Shown here in pieces: positions 15,547 to 24,453 of a stretch of DNA of 64,000 nt (position 1 is its first letter; each line of letters opens with the position of its first letter). Source of the DNA: Desulfovibrio desulfuricans (GTDB lineage Bacteria > Desulfobacterota > Desulfovibrionia > Desulfovibrionales > Desulfovibrionaceae). The translations under genes were made by a program, and so were the position numbers. The DNA lies in assembly GCA_015062205.1 (NCBI GenBank), contig SUVB01000058.1, positions 62,001-126,000 on the forward strand, in the 5' to 3' direction. The notes beneath the pieces are model-generated. The model did no database searches. It saw only the letters and a program-made list of their open reading frames with translations, and was not told the origin of the DNA.

Positions 15547-16875
15547 TTATTGTGCGTTGCGTTCAAATGTGGTCAGAAATTGCTCGACGCTTTTGTCAAC
15601 AAGCAGCAGTTTTTTAATTTTTTTAACGGCATGGATGACAGTACTGTGGTCCTTACCGCCGAAGGCCCTGCCCAGTTCAGGGTAGGAAAGCCCCAGTTTC
15701 TTGCGGCAGATGTACATGGCAAGCTGCCGCGCCCGCACCAACTCCGGGCTGCGCCTGCTGCCCAGCACATCTTCCGGGCGCACATGCATGGCCCGGGCCA
15801 CATCTTCCAAAATTTCCAAACATCCCGGTGTCTTGTCGGAAACGCTTGTGCGGATGATGTTTTCAAGGTCGGAGGGAGAAAGCGCGCAGCCGGTGACGGA
15901 ACAAAAAACGGCCACCTTGCGCAGCAGGCCCTGCAGCAGACGAAACTGCGAACAGCGCTGGGCAATGAACAACAGCTGTTCGCGGTTCATGTTCAGTCCC
16001 TGTTCCCTGTTCATTGCCTGCAGATAGCGCATGCGCACTTCAAGGTCCGGTTCCATGAGTTCCACCACCAGCCCGCTTTCAAGGCGGGAACGCAGGCGTT
16101 CGTCCAGCGTCTTGAGCGTCTGCGCGGGGCCAAGGCAGGCAAAGGCCATTCGGCGGTTTTGCTGGTCCCCCTGCGGGCAGGCGTCAATGCAGGCCACCAG
16201 GTTGCGCTGCCAGGCGGTCTGGCCTGCAAGATCCTGGATATCATCCAGAAGCAGTGCGTCATATTGCTGCCAGAAAAGTTCCGGACGGGGAGCCCAGAGC
16301 GGATTATCGGCGCAGAAGCGAGCCGCCGCGGCAAACATGACGCGGCGGCCCCGCCGGGCCAGCGTTACGGCCATAGAGCGCAGAATATGGCTTTTTCCCG
16401 TGCCGCTGCGGCCGCAGAGCAGAAAAGGCGTGTAGGCTTCCCCGGCCTGCTGTTCCGCAACTTCCCTGGCCGCCGCCAGAGGAAACGCGTTTTTGCTGTT
16501 GGCAATAAACGCGGCGAAGGGATCATCCCCCGCAGTGTCCCGATGTTCATGCAGCAGGCGGTCTGCAGGAGATGTTGCAGCATGACTCACGCCGAACCCA
16601 GGCGTTGCGGGCTCGCCGGGCGCAGACCGTTGGGCCCGTGACTGCCCGGGCGTGTTCTGTTCATAGATAATTTCAGGAAAAGCCCCGGCGCCGAAACGGC
16701 TGGTGAGTATTTCTTCAAAAAGGGCTTTCTTGTGCCGGTTGAACCAGTCCGCATAGTACATGTGCGGAAAGCCCACATACAGCGTATCGGCTTCCCGGCG
16801 TAGCGTGAGACATTCCAGCCAGGCGTCGTCGGCCTTCTTTCCGGCCAGAATGTCGCGTAACTCGTTTTTCAGCAT
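15547..16875 (-). CDS. dnaA: Chromosomal replication initiator DnaA
   Basis: AAA+ initiator that binds DnaA boxes and opens the origin. From the ATG at 16875 the protein is 442 residues, beginning MLKNELRDILAGKKADDAWL, which matches the helical domain I start. Walker A is GRSGTGKSH (about 155-163) and Walker B is LLLDDIQDL (about 208-216). The C-terminal DnaA signature is DHSTVIHAVKKIKKL. Domain II is short and proline/alanine-rich. The same frame is open 40 codons further upstream to an ATG at 16995, but that part has no recognisable domain I sequence and no good ribosome site, so I preferred the shorter start. A perfect TTGACA on the opposite strand (16955-16960) also lies in that stretch. 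Confidence 0.95.
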   Translation of the reverse strand: MLKNELRDILAGKKADDAWLECLTLRREADTLYVGFPHMYYADWFNRHKKALFEEILTSRFGAGAFPEIIYEQNTPGQSRAQRSAPGEPATPGFGVSHAATSPADRLLHEHRDTAGDDPFAAFIANSKNAFPLAAAREVAEQQAGEAYTPFLLCGRSGTGKSHILRSMAVTLARRGRRVMFAAAARFCADNPLWAPRPELFWQQYDALLLDDIQDLAGQTAWQRNLVACIDACPQGDQQNRRMAFACLGPAQTLKTLDERLRSRLESGLVVELMEPDLEVRMRYLQAMNREQGLNMNREQLLFIAQRCSQFRLLQGLLRKVAVFCSVTGCALSPSDLENIIRTSVSDKTPGCLEILEDVARAMHVRPEDVLGSRRSPELVRARQLAMYICRKKLGLSYPELGRAFGGKDHSTVIHAVKKIKKLLLVDKSVEQFLTTFERNAQ

Positions 16876-17125
16876 ATGCGGGCCTGCGGCCTGTGAATGA
16901 CAATCTGTTTCTTTGCGCATGTCGCGTGCTGCCGTGAACGCGACGCGCCTGCTGTTGACAGGGGCAGGCGGCGTTAAAGGATAAAGCTTGTTCATACGCC
17001 AAAAACAGGATCAAAACAAGTGCCGTGACAGGCGGAACTGCGGCGGCAGCCATGACGAAGCGCTGTGCTCCGGCGTCGTCGTCGCGACACTGGACAACCC
17101 TGTGTGCGCCGGGTATACCCTGACA

Positions 17126-18592
17126 ATGAAACGTGTTTGGTTGTTTGCGGTATTGCTGCTGATTGTTGCCGTGCTGTACGCCCGGCATGCCGGATTGCTG
17201 CATGACGCCGGGAGTCCGGAGGAAAGGCCGGGTGTGCAGGAAGCGCCCGCCGTAGAGGAATCTGCTCCCGGTACTGCGGATACGCCCGTGGATCCGTCGC
17301 CCGCCGCGACGGTTGCTTCCGCGCCTGCCGGCGACGGCAGGGAGCCGGAGGCGGAGCGTGGAGTTTCTGAAGACAGTGCTGTTCCCGGCGAGGAAGTGGT
17401 TACCGGCACTATAGGCAAGGGTGACACCATCACAAAAATTCTTGCCGATGCCGGGAGCGGCGGAGTGCAGGAATACGTAAGCGCCGCGCGCCGTGTTTTT
17501 TCCATGCGCGCTTTTCGCGAAGGGCAGCCCTATGTCGTCATTACGGATGCTGCCACAGGGCGCGTCAAGCGTTTTGAATACGAGATAGACAGCCACCGTC
17601 GTCTGGTTGTGGAGGGTGTGGAAAAACCCGACGCCAGGGTGGAGGCCATTGAGTATACGGTTCTGCTGAGTTCCGTCAGTGCCGTCATTGACGACAATCT
17701 GTTCCAGGCCGTGGCCGATGTGGGCGAAAGCCCGCAGATGGCGTTGAAACTGGCCGATCTTTTCGGTTCCGAGATCAATTTCATCCGCGATCTGCAACAG
17801 GGCGATTCCTTTGCCGTTTTGGTGGAAAAGCGTTACCGCAACGGCGAATACAAGGGCTACGGGCGGATTCTGGCTGCCCGTTTCACCAACAAAGGCAAGA
17901 CGTTCGAGGCCTTTCTTTTCCGTGACGGCAACAGGCCGGCCCGTTATTACAACCGCAAGGGCGAGAATCTGCACAAGACCCTGCTGCAGGCGCCGCTGGC
18001 CGTGACGCGCATTACCTCGCGTTTTTCAAAAAACCGCATGCATCCCATTCTTGGCTACAGCAGACCGCATGAAGGCGTGGATTACGGCGCTCCCACAGGC
18101 ACGCCCGTCAAGGCCGTCGGCGAGGGGGTGGTGACGCTGCGCGGCTGGGTCGGCGGGTACGGCAACCAGATTGTTGTCAGGCACAGCGGCGGGCTGGAAT
18201 CCATGTACTCTCATCTTTCCGGTTTTGCGCGGGGCCTCAGGCGGGGGCAGGCTGTGCGGCAGGGGCAGGTCATCGGCTTTGTGGGCAGCACGGGGCTTGC
18301 CACCGGGCCGCATCTGGACTTCCGGCTGCGGCAGGCCGGCAGATTCATAGATCCCGCCAAGGCCATCAATCCGCGCGGCGAACCGGTGAGCAGGAGAGGC
18401 ATGTCCGCCTTCGCGCAGACCAGGGATGCAGAACTGGCGCTGCTCAAGGGCGAAAAACCGTTTTCGGAGTATGACGTGGACAGCATTGTGCCGGAACGGG
18501 CACTGCCGACGCCGGAACATGTGCAAAAGACAGAAAAGGAGCGGGACAAGCCGGAAAAAAAGCACAGGAAAAAGCGCCGTAAGAAAGAGTAG
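17126..18592 (+). CDS. M23-family peptidoglycan endopeptidase, membrane anchored
   Basis: A predicted cell-wall hydrolase of 488 residues. An N-terminal membrane anchor or uncleaved signal (residues 4-18) is followed by a low-complexity Pro/Ala/Glu-rich linker. Next comes a LysM/OapA-like region (VVTGTIGKGDTITKIL) and then a C-terminal M23 domain. First ligands are His315 and Asp319 in HEGVDYG, and the general-base His363 is in MYSHLSG. The last element reads GPHLDF (His396, Asp398) where the family normally has HxH, so one zinc ligand would be Asp instead of His. The C-terminal tail is strongly basic. The start is the ATG immediately before the hydrophobic segment. A possible promoter is TTGACA at 16955-16960. 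It is divergent from dnaA. Confidence 0.88.
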   Translation: MKRVWLFAVLLLIVAVLYARHAGLLHDAGSPEERPGVQEAPAVEESAPGTADTPVDPSPAATVASAPAGDGREPEAERGVSEDSAVPGEEVVTGTIGKGDTITKILADAGSGGVQEYVSAARRVFSMRAFREGQPYVVITDAATGRVKRFEYEIDSHRRLVVEGVEKPDARVEAIEYTVLLSSVSAVIDDNLFQAVADVGESPQMALKLADLFGSEINFIRDLQQGDSFAVLVEKRYRNGEYKGYGRILAARFTNKGKTFEAFLFRDGNRPARYYNRKGENLHKTLLQAPLAVTRITSRFSKNRMHPILGYSRPHEGVDYGAPTGTPVKAVGEGVVTLRGWVGGYGNQIVVRHSGGLESMYSHLSGFARGLRRGQAVRQGQVIGFVGSTGLATGPHLDFRLRQAGRFIDPAKAINPRGEPVSRRGMSAFAQTRDAELALLKGEKPFSEYDVDSIVPERALPTPEHVQKTEKERDKPEKKHRKKRRKKE

Positions 18593-18675
18593 CGCTGCGT
18601 CCTTGCTTCCCGTGCGGGGATGGGGTAGTCGAAAGGAAAGCCCTGCGGCATTCGCCGGCGCAGGCGGGGGAGCAT

Positions 18676-18900
18676 ATGACCAACTTTGAGCCCATGTCCG
18701 GCGTGACGCTGTATGTGACGCCCAATGCCGGTGACGAGTCAGGCTTCATCACCTACTATCCCTCCATCATGAGCGACGTCACAGCCGCTGCGGATCAACT
18801 TATGGCCGCAGACAGCTGCGAGTCCTTCAACCAGACACAGTTCCGCATGGCCACCGAAAACATGCTCGGGCTCGGCGCCATTGCCAGTGACTGGGCATGA
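18676..18900 (+). CDS. Small hypothetical protein, 74 aa
   Basis: I do not recognise this protein. It begins MTNFEPMSGVTLYVTPNAGD and ends LGLGAIASDWA. It has no membrane segment, no signal peptide and a single cysteine at about residue 48. It is mildly acidic, and the sequence TYYPSIMSDVTAAADQLMAA could form an amphipathic helix. A strong GGGGGAG ribosome site precedes the ATG and third codon positions are G/C-rich like its neighbours, which supports real coding. It lies 83 bp after the M23 endopeptidase on the same strand and may share its transcript. Confidence 0.6.
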   Translation: MTNFEPMSGVTLYVTPNAGDESGFITYYPSIMSDVTAAADQLMAADSCESFNQTQFRMATENMLGLGAIASDWA

Positions 18901-19139
18901 GCGCATCCCTTATGGCGTCTGTTGGACAGGACAGACAATACTTCTGCTATCTCTTTAACATCGCATTACTTTTTTGAAAGTACGGAACAAGGGCTGCGCT
19001 CTTGCCGTGCTGTTGTTGCGTGTGTGCGGAGCGGGAAGCGTACCCCCGTATCCTTGAACTGCGCTGTCCGGAAAGGGCAACATTCTTGCGATGTCGGCAT
19101 CGGAAGGGCAGCGGGCTTCCGGTCCCGCAATGCGCGCCC

Positions 19140-19907
19140 CTATCCGAGCAGTTTTGCGGCGAACGCCGCCGCGCCGAAGCCGTTGTCGATATTTACCACG
19201 GCCACGCCCGGCACACAGGTGCAGAGCATGGTGGCGAGGGCTGTGCGGCCTCCCTCGCCGAGCCCGTAGCCCACTGACGCAGGCACGGCCACCACCGGGC
19301 AGGGCACAAGCCCGGCCAGCACGCCCGGCAGCGCTCCTTCCATGCCCGCCACGGCAATGATGACGCGGGCGGCGCGCAGGGCCTCCAGATGGGGAATGAG
19401 CCGGTGCAGTCCGGCCACGCCCACATCCGTGATGCAGCCGCAGGATTTTCCCCAGAACCTGAGGGCGCCGTAACTTTCCAAGGCCACGGGGATGTCCGCC
19501 GCTCCTGCCGAGATGACCAGCGCGTCCCCTTGCTGCGGCAGGGGCGGCGTCATTGCGGCGGCGAATCCGTTTGATTCCTCAAGGGCGAAGAGCCGGGCTT
19601 CCGCCCAGTGACGGCCTGCGGGGAAGTGCTTCTGCAGCAGGTCCGCCTGCGCGGGGCTGACCCTGCTGACCAGCACCGGGCCGGAGACGGCCAGGTTTTC
19701 CACCGCGCCCAGCAGTGCCGCGTCGCTCTTACCCTGAGCGAAGACGGTTTCTCCCAGTCCCGTGCGCAGGGGACGCTGCGTGTCGAGCGTAAGCCCGCGC
19801 AGGGCGTCGTGGACGGCTCCGTCGCCAAGACGCAGCATGGCCTCTTTCGGGGAGAGGACGCCGTCGGCCACATTTTGCAGAATGTGCAGATAGGTATTGT
19901 CGTGCAT
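19140..19907 (-). CDS. larB: Nickel-pincer cofactor biosynthesis protein LarB
   Basis: LarB carboxylates and hydrolyses nicotinic acid adenine dinucleotide in the first step of nickel-pincer nucleotide synthesis, the cofactor of lactate racemase and related enzymes. The 255-residue protein has the family N terminus with an acidic helix. It then has a conserved GLGETVFAQGKS block, and the PurE-like core is AGAADIPVALESYG, VAGMEGALPGVLAGLV and VPASVGYGLGEGG. An older annotation would call it an AIR carboxylase-like protein. The ribosome site is poor (an A-rich tract before the ATG). No larA, larC or larE is seen anywhere in the window, so the rest of the pathway would have to be elsewhere. Confidence 0.9.
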   Translation of the reverse strand: MHDNTYLHILQNVADGVLSPKEAMLRLGDGAVHDALRGLTLDTQRPLRTGLGETVFAQGKSDAALLGAVENLAVSGPVLVSRVSPAQADLLQKHFPAGRHWAEARLFALEESNGFAAAMTPPLPQQGDALVISAGAADIPVALESYGALRFWGKSCGCITDVGVAGLHRLIPHLEALRAARVIIAVAGMEGALPGVLAGLVPCPVVAVPASVGYGLGEGGRTALATMLCTCVPGVAVVNIDNGFGAAAFAAKLLG

Positions 19908-20024
19908 ATCTTTTTTTACAGCAAAGAAGGTTTTCTGTCAGCAGGCGGAGCGGCGGCATGCGGCAGACTCCCGCACGTTGCGTCGCGGCATCAGGCCGGG
20001 ACATACGGGCAACGCGGCGGGGCG

Positions 20025-20834
20025 CTACGCCTGAGACGGGGCCGGGCGCACCGGCAGCAATGCGCCGAGATCAATGCCGCGCGGGTTTATCAGAGCGCGG
20101 CAGGGGTACATCTCCACGCCCGCGTCCATGGCCGTGTAGAACAGGGCGGCATAGTCGGGGTCAATGACGTCGGCCGGGGCAAAGCACCGCCCGTCCGGGC
20201 GCTGCACCAGATAGAACATGGCCGCCCGCTCGCCGTGCGCCACGATATCCATGAGTTCGCGCAAATGTTTCTGCCCGCGTTCGCTGGCCGCGTCGGGAAA
20301 GCAGGCGGCGTCATCCTCGACTAGGGTGACGTTTTTGCACTCCACCCAGAGCGGCGGCAGGCCGGGCCCGGTGAACAGGCCGTCCAAGCGGCTTTGTCCG
20401 CGTTTTGCCTCACGTGTAAGGGCGGTGTAGCCCCTTGCGAAGGGCAGGCGGCCCGCACGGAAGGCCGCTTCCAGCATGCGGTTGGGCACGCTGGTGTTCA
20501 CGCCCACCCAGAATCCGGGGCCGGAAGCGCCCGCCGGAGCGTCCCGGGGAACAGGGCGTGCGGCGGGCACGGCCCGTTCCTCCAGCCAGACGCACTCCTG
20601 CGTGAACTTGAGCTTGCGCGCGGGGTTGGCCGCCGGGGAGGCCAGCACCGGCGCGCCCGGCCGGGTGAGGCCCAGCATGCTGCCGGAATTGTTGCTGTGC
20701 GCCCAGAATTCCGCATTCCCGCAGCGCAGCAGCACGCTGAAGCGCTTGCGGCGTTCGACGAATGCGGCCGTCACGCAGCCGGACGGCAGCGGCAGCAGCG
20801 GACCTGCGGCGGGATACGTATTCAGCGGCAGCAT
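20025..20834 (-). CDS. sfsA: SfsA family protein (sugar fermentation stimulation homologue)
   Basis: A DNA-binding or nuclease-like protein with a predicted OB fold plus a PD-(D/E)XK-like domain; the true role of the family is unclear. Family signatures seen are [12 protein letters not shown] at the N terminus, [25 protein letters not shown], and [16 protein letters not shown]. At 269 residues it is longer than the usual 230-240, mainly through a Pro/Ala-rich insert at about residues 85-105. The ATG at 20834 has AGGGG about ten bases upstream. The gene is divergent from the aminotransferase, with about 110 bp between the two starts. Confidence 0.92.
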   Translation of the reverse strand: MLPLNTYPAAGPLLPLPSGCVTAAFVERRKRFSVLLRCGNAEFWAHSNNSGSMLGLTRPGAPVLASPAANPARKLKFTQECVWLEERAVPAARPVPRDAPAGASGPGFWVGVNTSVPNRMLEAAFRAGRLPFARGYTALTREAKRGQSRLDGLFTGPGLPPLWVECKNVTLVEDDAACFPDAASERGQKHLRELMDIVAHGERAAMFYLVQRPDGRCFAPADVIDPDYAALFYTAMDAGVEMYPCRALINPRGIDLGALLPVRPAPSQA

Positions 20835-20944
20835 CTGTTTACACCCCTGACTGAAGTTGCTACCATTTTTTTTTGCAGACCTGCAGCGGCGGGTCAAGGG
20901 AAACGCCCTGACACAGGTGCGGCGCAAACGCCAAGGAGTTTTTC

Positions 20945-22132
20945 ATGCAGATTTCCCAACGTCTGAGCAGCATCAAACCTTCCCTGACGCTGAGCGTCAA
21001 CAGCCGCGCGCTGGAACTGAAAGCGCAGGGCGTCGCCGTTACCAGCCTTGCCGTGGGCGAGCCGGACTTTCCCACGCCCAGGCATGTCTGCGAGGCGGCC
21101 AAGGCCGCCATTGACGACAACTTCTGCCGCTACACCGCCGTGCCCGGCATTCCCGAGTTGCGCAAGGCCGCCGGCGCGTACTTTGAAAGGCAGTACGGCG
21201 TGCCCGTTCCGGCAGAGTCCGTCATTATGGGGGCCGGCGGCAAGCACTGCCTGTACAATTTCATGCAGGCCACGCTCAACCCGGGTGACGAGGTGCTGAT
21301 TCCCGCCCCCTACTGGCTGAGCTACCCGGATATGGTCATGCTGGCCGGGGCGGCGCCCGTCACTGTGCCTGCCGGGCCGGAGCGCGGTTTCAAGGTCACG
21401 GCCGACATGCTTGAGGCCCGCGTCACGCCCAACACCAGACTGCTCATCCTCAATTCGCCCAGCAATCCCACAGGCGCGGTGTATACGGAAGCGGAATTTT
21501 CCGCCATCATGGACTGGGCCCTGGGGCGCGGCCTCTTTGTGCTCTCCGACGAAATCTACGACCAGCTCGTCTTTGCCCCGGCAAAAATGACCAGCGCCAT
21601 CACATGGTTTGCCAAATGTCCGGAACAGGTGGCCGTGCTCAACGGCCTTTCCAAGAGTTTCGCCATGACGGGCTGGCGGCTGGGTTTTCTGGCCGCGCAC
21701 CCGGAACTGATCAAAAAGATTTCGGCCCTGCAGGGGCACAGCACGTCCAGCATCTGCTCCATCACGCAAAAGGCCGCGCTGGCCGCGCTCACCGGCCCCA
21801 TGGACTGCGTGGACGAAATGCGCAGGGCCTTTGCGCGCCGGCGCGACATGGCCCTGGAAATCATTGCGGGCTGGCCCGGCGTCATCTGCCCCAGGCCCGA
21901 CGGCGCTTTTTATCTCTTCCTCGACGTGAGCGCCTGCTACGGCGACCATGTGCGCAATTCCACGGAACTGTGCACCCGCCTGTTGGACAGGGCGCATGTG
22001 GCCGTGGTGCCCGGCGCGGCTTTCGGGGATGACCGCTGCATTCGTTTTTCCTACGCCGTGGGCGACGATGTGCTGCGCGACGCCCTGAACCGCGTGGGCG
22101 CGGAGTTGGCCGCGCTGCGTGCGGAAAAGTAG
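20945..22132 (+). CDS. PLP-dependent aminotransferase, class I/II (aspartate aminotransferase type Ib)
   Basis: A fold-type I aminotransferase of 395 residues. It shows LAVGEPDFPTPRHV near the N terminus, the PLP phosphate and ring contacts GAGGKHCLYNF and NSPSNPTGAVY, SDEIYDQLVF, and the Schiff-base lysine in NGLSKSFAMTGWRLGF. It ends with IRFSYAVG, which contains the substrate-carboxylate arginine. The pattern fits the Ib aspartate/prephenate aminotransferase group, but substrate choice cannot be fixed by eye. AAGGAG lies eight bases before the ATG. A strong intrinsic terminator follows the stop, so it is probably monocistronic. Confidence 0.93.
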   Translation: MQISQRLSSIKPSLTLSVNSRALELKAQGVAVTSLAVGEPDFPTPRHVCEAAKAAIDDNFCRYTAVPGIPELRKAAGAYFERQYGVPVPAESVIMGAGGKHCLYNFMQATLNPGDEVLIPAPYWLSYPDMVMLAGAAPVTVPAGPERGFKVTADMLEARVTPNTRLLILNSPSNPTGAVYTEAEFSAIMDWALGRGLFVLSDEIYDQLVFAPAKMTSAITWFAKCPEQVAVLNGLSKSFAMTGWRLGFLAAHPELIKKISALQGHSTSSICSITQKAALAALTGPMDCVDEMRRAFARRRDMALEIIAGWPGVICPRPDGAFYLFLDVSACYGDHVRNSTELCTRLLDRAHVAVVPGAAFGDDRCIRFSYAVGDDVLRDALNRVGAELAALRAEK

Positions 22133-22162
22133 CCCTTCAGTTCCACAACGCTGTTTTTGCCG

Positions 22163-22193
22163 CCGTCCGTCCCTTTGGGGCGGGCGGTTTTTT
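22163..22193 (+). terminator. Intrinsic terminator of the aminotransferase gene
   Basis: An 11-bp stem (22163-22173 with 22177-22187) that includes two G-T pairs and closes a TTT loop. A run of six T follows at 22188-22193. It lies 31 bp after the aminotransferase stop and works only in the plus direction, because the minus side has no T run. Confidence 0.9.
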
Positions 22194-22209
22194 GCGTCGT
22201 CCTGCCCTG

Positions 22210-24453
22210 CTATTCCCCCTCCGGGGCCAGACGGCGGGCCAGGCGGGTGTAGCGCTTGCGGGTCTTGTTGTTCTTGACGGCCATGTGCAGGGCGCGGGAT
22301 TCGCCCACGAGGATGACAAGTTTCTTGCCGCGCGTGACGCCGGTGTAGATGAGGTTGCGCTGCAGCAGCACGTAGTGCTGCATCATGACGGGAATGACCA
22401 CGGCAGGGTATTCCGAGCCCTGCGATTTGTGGATGGAGATGGCGTAGGCCGGGGCAATTTCGTCCAGCTCGTCGAAGTCGTAAGGCACCACGCGTTCGTC
22501 AAAGGTTATGCTGAGCGTGCGTTCGCGCACATCCATGTGCGTGATGCGGCCCATGTCGCCGTTGAAGACGTCCTTGTCGTAATTGTTGCGGATCTGCATG
22601 ACCTTGTCGTGCAGGCGGAAGGCGCGCTCGCCGCGCCGCACCTCAAGCCCGTGGGGGTTGAGGGCCTCTTGGAGGCGGGCGTTCATGCGGCCCGCGCCCA
22701 CGGCCCCCTTGTGCATGGGCGTGAGCACCTGGATGTCGTTCACGGGGTCAAGACCGAAGCGGCGCGGAATGTGGTTGCGCACGAGATCCACCATGAGCTC
22801 GGCCGCGCGCTCCGGGTCATTCTGGTGGATGAAATAGAAGTCCGACAGATGCTCCCGGCTGGATTCCAGCGAGGGAACCTCCCCCCGGTTGATCATGTGC
22901 GCGTTGCAGATGATCTCGCTCTCGGCGGACTGGCGGAAAATTTCTGTCAGCTCCACCACCGGGACCACGCCGGAGCGGATGATGTCGGAGAGCACGCTGC
23001 CCGGCCCCACGCTGGGCAGCTGGTGCACATCGCCCACCAGCACCAGGGTCGCGCCCAGGGGCACGGCCTTGAGCAGATGGTAGAACAGCAGGGTGTCCAT
23101 CATGGAGGCCTCGTCCACCACCAGCAGGCCGCAGGCCAGCGGATTGTCCTCGTTGCGGGCGAAGCCGTCCCCCTTCGGGCTGTATTCCAGCAGGCGGTGG
23201 ATGGTGCGGGCCTCGCGGCCGGAGGTTTCGGCCATGCGCTTGGCGGCTCGGCCCGTGGGCGCGGCCAGCAGGATGCGGGCGCGCACTTCCCCGAACAGGC
23301 GTATAATGGCGTTGATGATGGTGGTCTTGCCCGTGCCGGGGCCGCCGGTGAGCACCATGATCTTGCTGCGCGCGGCCGTGCGCACGGCCTCCGCCTGTTC
23401 CGGCGCGAGGGTGATGGGCAGTTCGCCCTTCACCTTGTCCACAAGGGCATCGGCGTCGGCAAAACGGACGGATTTGGGCGAGCGCAACAGCCGCTGCATG
23501 TAGAAGGCCGTTTTGGACTCGCAGTGGTGGTAGCGGCGCAGGTACACGCCCGCTTCGCCAGGCGCGCCGGGCATGTCCATGACTTCGCGCACGATGCGTT
23601 CGTCGGCCTCCAGCGCGGCCAGAGCCTCGGCGGCAAGTTCCCCGTCCACGCCTAGCTGGGCGCAGACGGCTTCCACAAGCGCCGGTTCGGGCAGATAGAC
23701 GTTGCCGTCGTCCGTGGCCTTCTGCAGCACATAGAGCGCGCCCGCCTGGATGCGCAGCGGATGGTCGTGGGCAAAGCCCAGCTTGGCGGCCGCCGCGTCG
23801 GCCGTCACGAAACCGATGCCGTGGATGTCCATGGCCAGACGGTAGGGATTTTCGCGCACAATGGAGAGCGCGTCCGCCCCGTAGGCGCGGTAGATGCGCA
23901 CGGCGTAGGCAGGCGTGATGCCGTGCGGCTGGAGGAAGAGCAGCAGATCGCGCATGCCCCGGTGCTCGGCCCAGGAGGCGCGGATGCGCTCCAGGCTTTT
24001 TTTGCCCACGCCGCGCACGTTGAGCAGGCGTTCCGGCTCCTCGTCCAGCACGCGAATGGTGTCCGTGCCGAAGGCCTGCACAATGCGTCCGGCCATTTCC
24101 TCGCCCACGCCCTTGATGAGCCCCGAGGCCAGGTAGAGGCGTATGCCTTCGCTGGTGGCAGGCAGCATCTCCTCTGCCGTGCAAAATTCGATCTGGCGGC
24201 CAAAGCGCGGGTTGTTGACCCAGCGCCCGGCCACCCTGAGCTGCACCCCGGCCTGCGGGTTGACCATGTGCCCCACGCAGGCAACCGGATCGCGCGGGCG
24301 GGCAAGCCCCCTGTCGCCCCTGCCGCCGTTGACGTTGTCGGGCAGCAGCCGCAGCACGGTGTAGCCGTTCTCCTCATTGTGAAAGACAACGCGTTCCACC
24401 GTGCCGGAAAGTTCCACGGCGTCCGGGTCTTGCAGCAGGGGCAGATCATTCAT
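22210..24453 (-). CDS. recD2: ATP-dependent DNA helicase RecD2
   Basis: A superfamily 1B 5'-3' helicase found in bacteria without RecBC partners for it, with roles in repair and replication-fork handling. The 747-residue protein has an N-terminal OB-like part (VVFHNEENGYTVLRLLP) and a helix-hairpin-helix region with GVGKKSLERI. Walker A is TGGPGTGKTT at about 366-375 and motif II is VDEASMMD. Near the C terminus it has the SH3-like insert and the UvrD-like motif AYAISIHKSQGSEYPAVVIP. The stop is followed by a small basic tail only. Its start overlaps the end of aroC by 8 nt, so the two are coupled. Confidence 0.95.
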   Translation of the reverse strand: MNDLPLLQDPDAVELSGTVERVVFHNEENGYTVLRLLPDNVNGGRGDRGLARPRDPVACVGHMVNPQAGVQLRVAGRWVNNPRFGRQIEFCTAEEMLPATSEGIRLYLASGLIKGVGEEMAGRIVQAFGTDTIRVLDEEPERLLNVRGVGKKSLERIRASWAEHRGMRDLLLFLQPHGITPAYAVRIYRAYGADALSIVRENPYRLAMDIHGIGFVTADAAAAKLGFAHDHPLRIQAGALYVLQKATDDGNVYLPEPALVEAVCAQLGVDGELAAEALAALEADERIVREVMDMPGAPGEAGVYLRRYHHCESKTAFYMQRLLRSPKSVRFADADALVDKVKGELPITLAPEQAEAVRTAARSKIMVLTGGPGTGKTTIINAIIRLFGEVRARILLAAPTGRAAKRMAETSGREARTIHRLLEYSPKGDGFARNEDNPLACGLLVVDEASMMDTLLFYHLLKAVPLGATLVLVGDVHQLPSVGPGSVLSDIIRSGVVPVVELTEIFRQSAESEIICNAHMINRGEVPSLESSREHLSDFYFIHQNDPERAAELMVDLVRNHIPRRFGLDPVNDIQVLTPMHKGAVGAGRMNARLQEALNPHGLEVRRGERAFRLHDKVMQIRNNYDKDVFNGDMGRITHMDVRERTLSITFDERVVPYDFDELDEIAPAYAISIHKSQGSEYPAVVIPVMMQHYVLLQRNLIYTGVTRGKKLVILVGESRALHMAVKNNKTRKRYTRLARRLAPEGE

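Noticed and set aside
18444..18752. 102-codon minus-strand frame over the end of the M23 gene and the small gene
   Set aside because: No ribosome site or motif, and it overlaps two better supported plus-strand genes.
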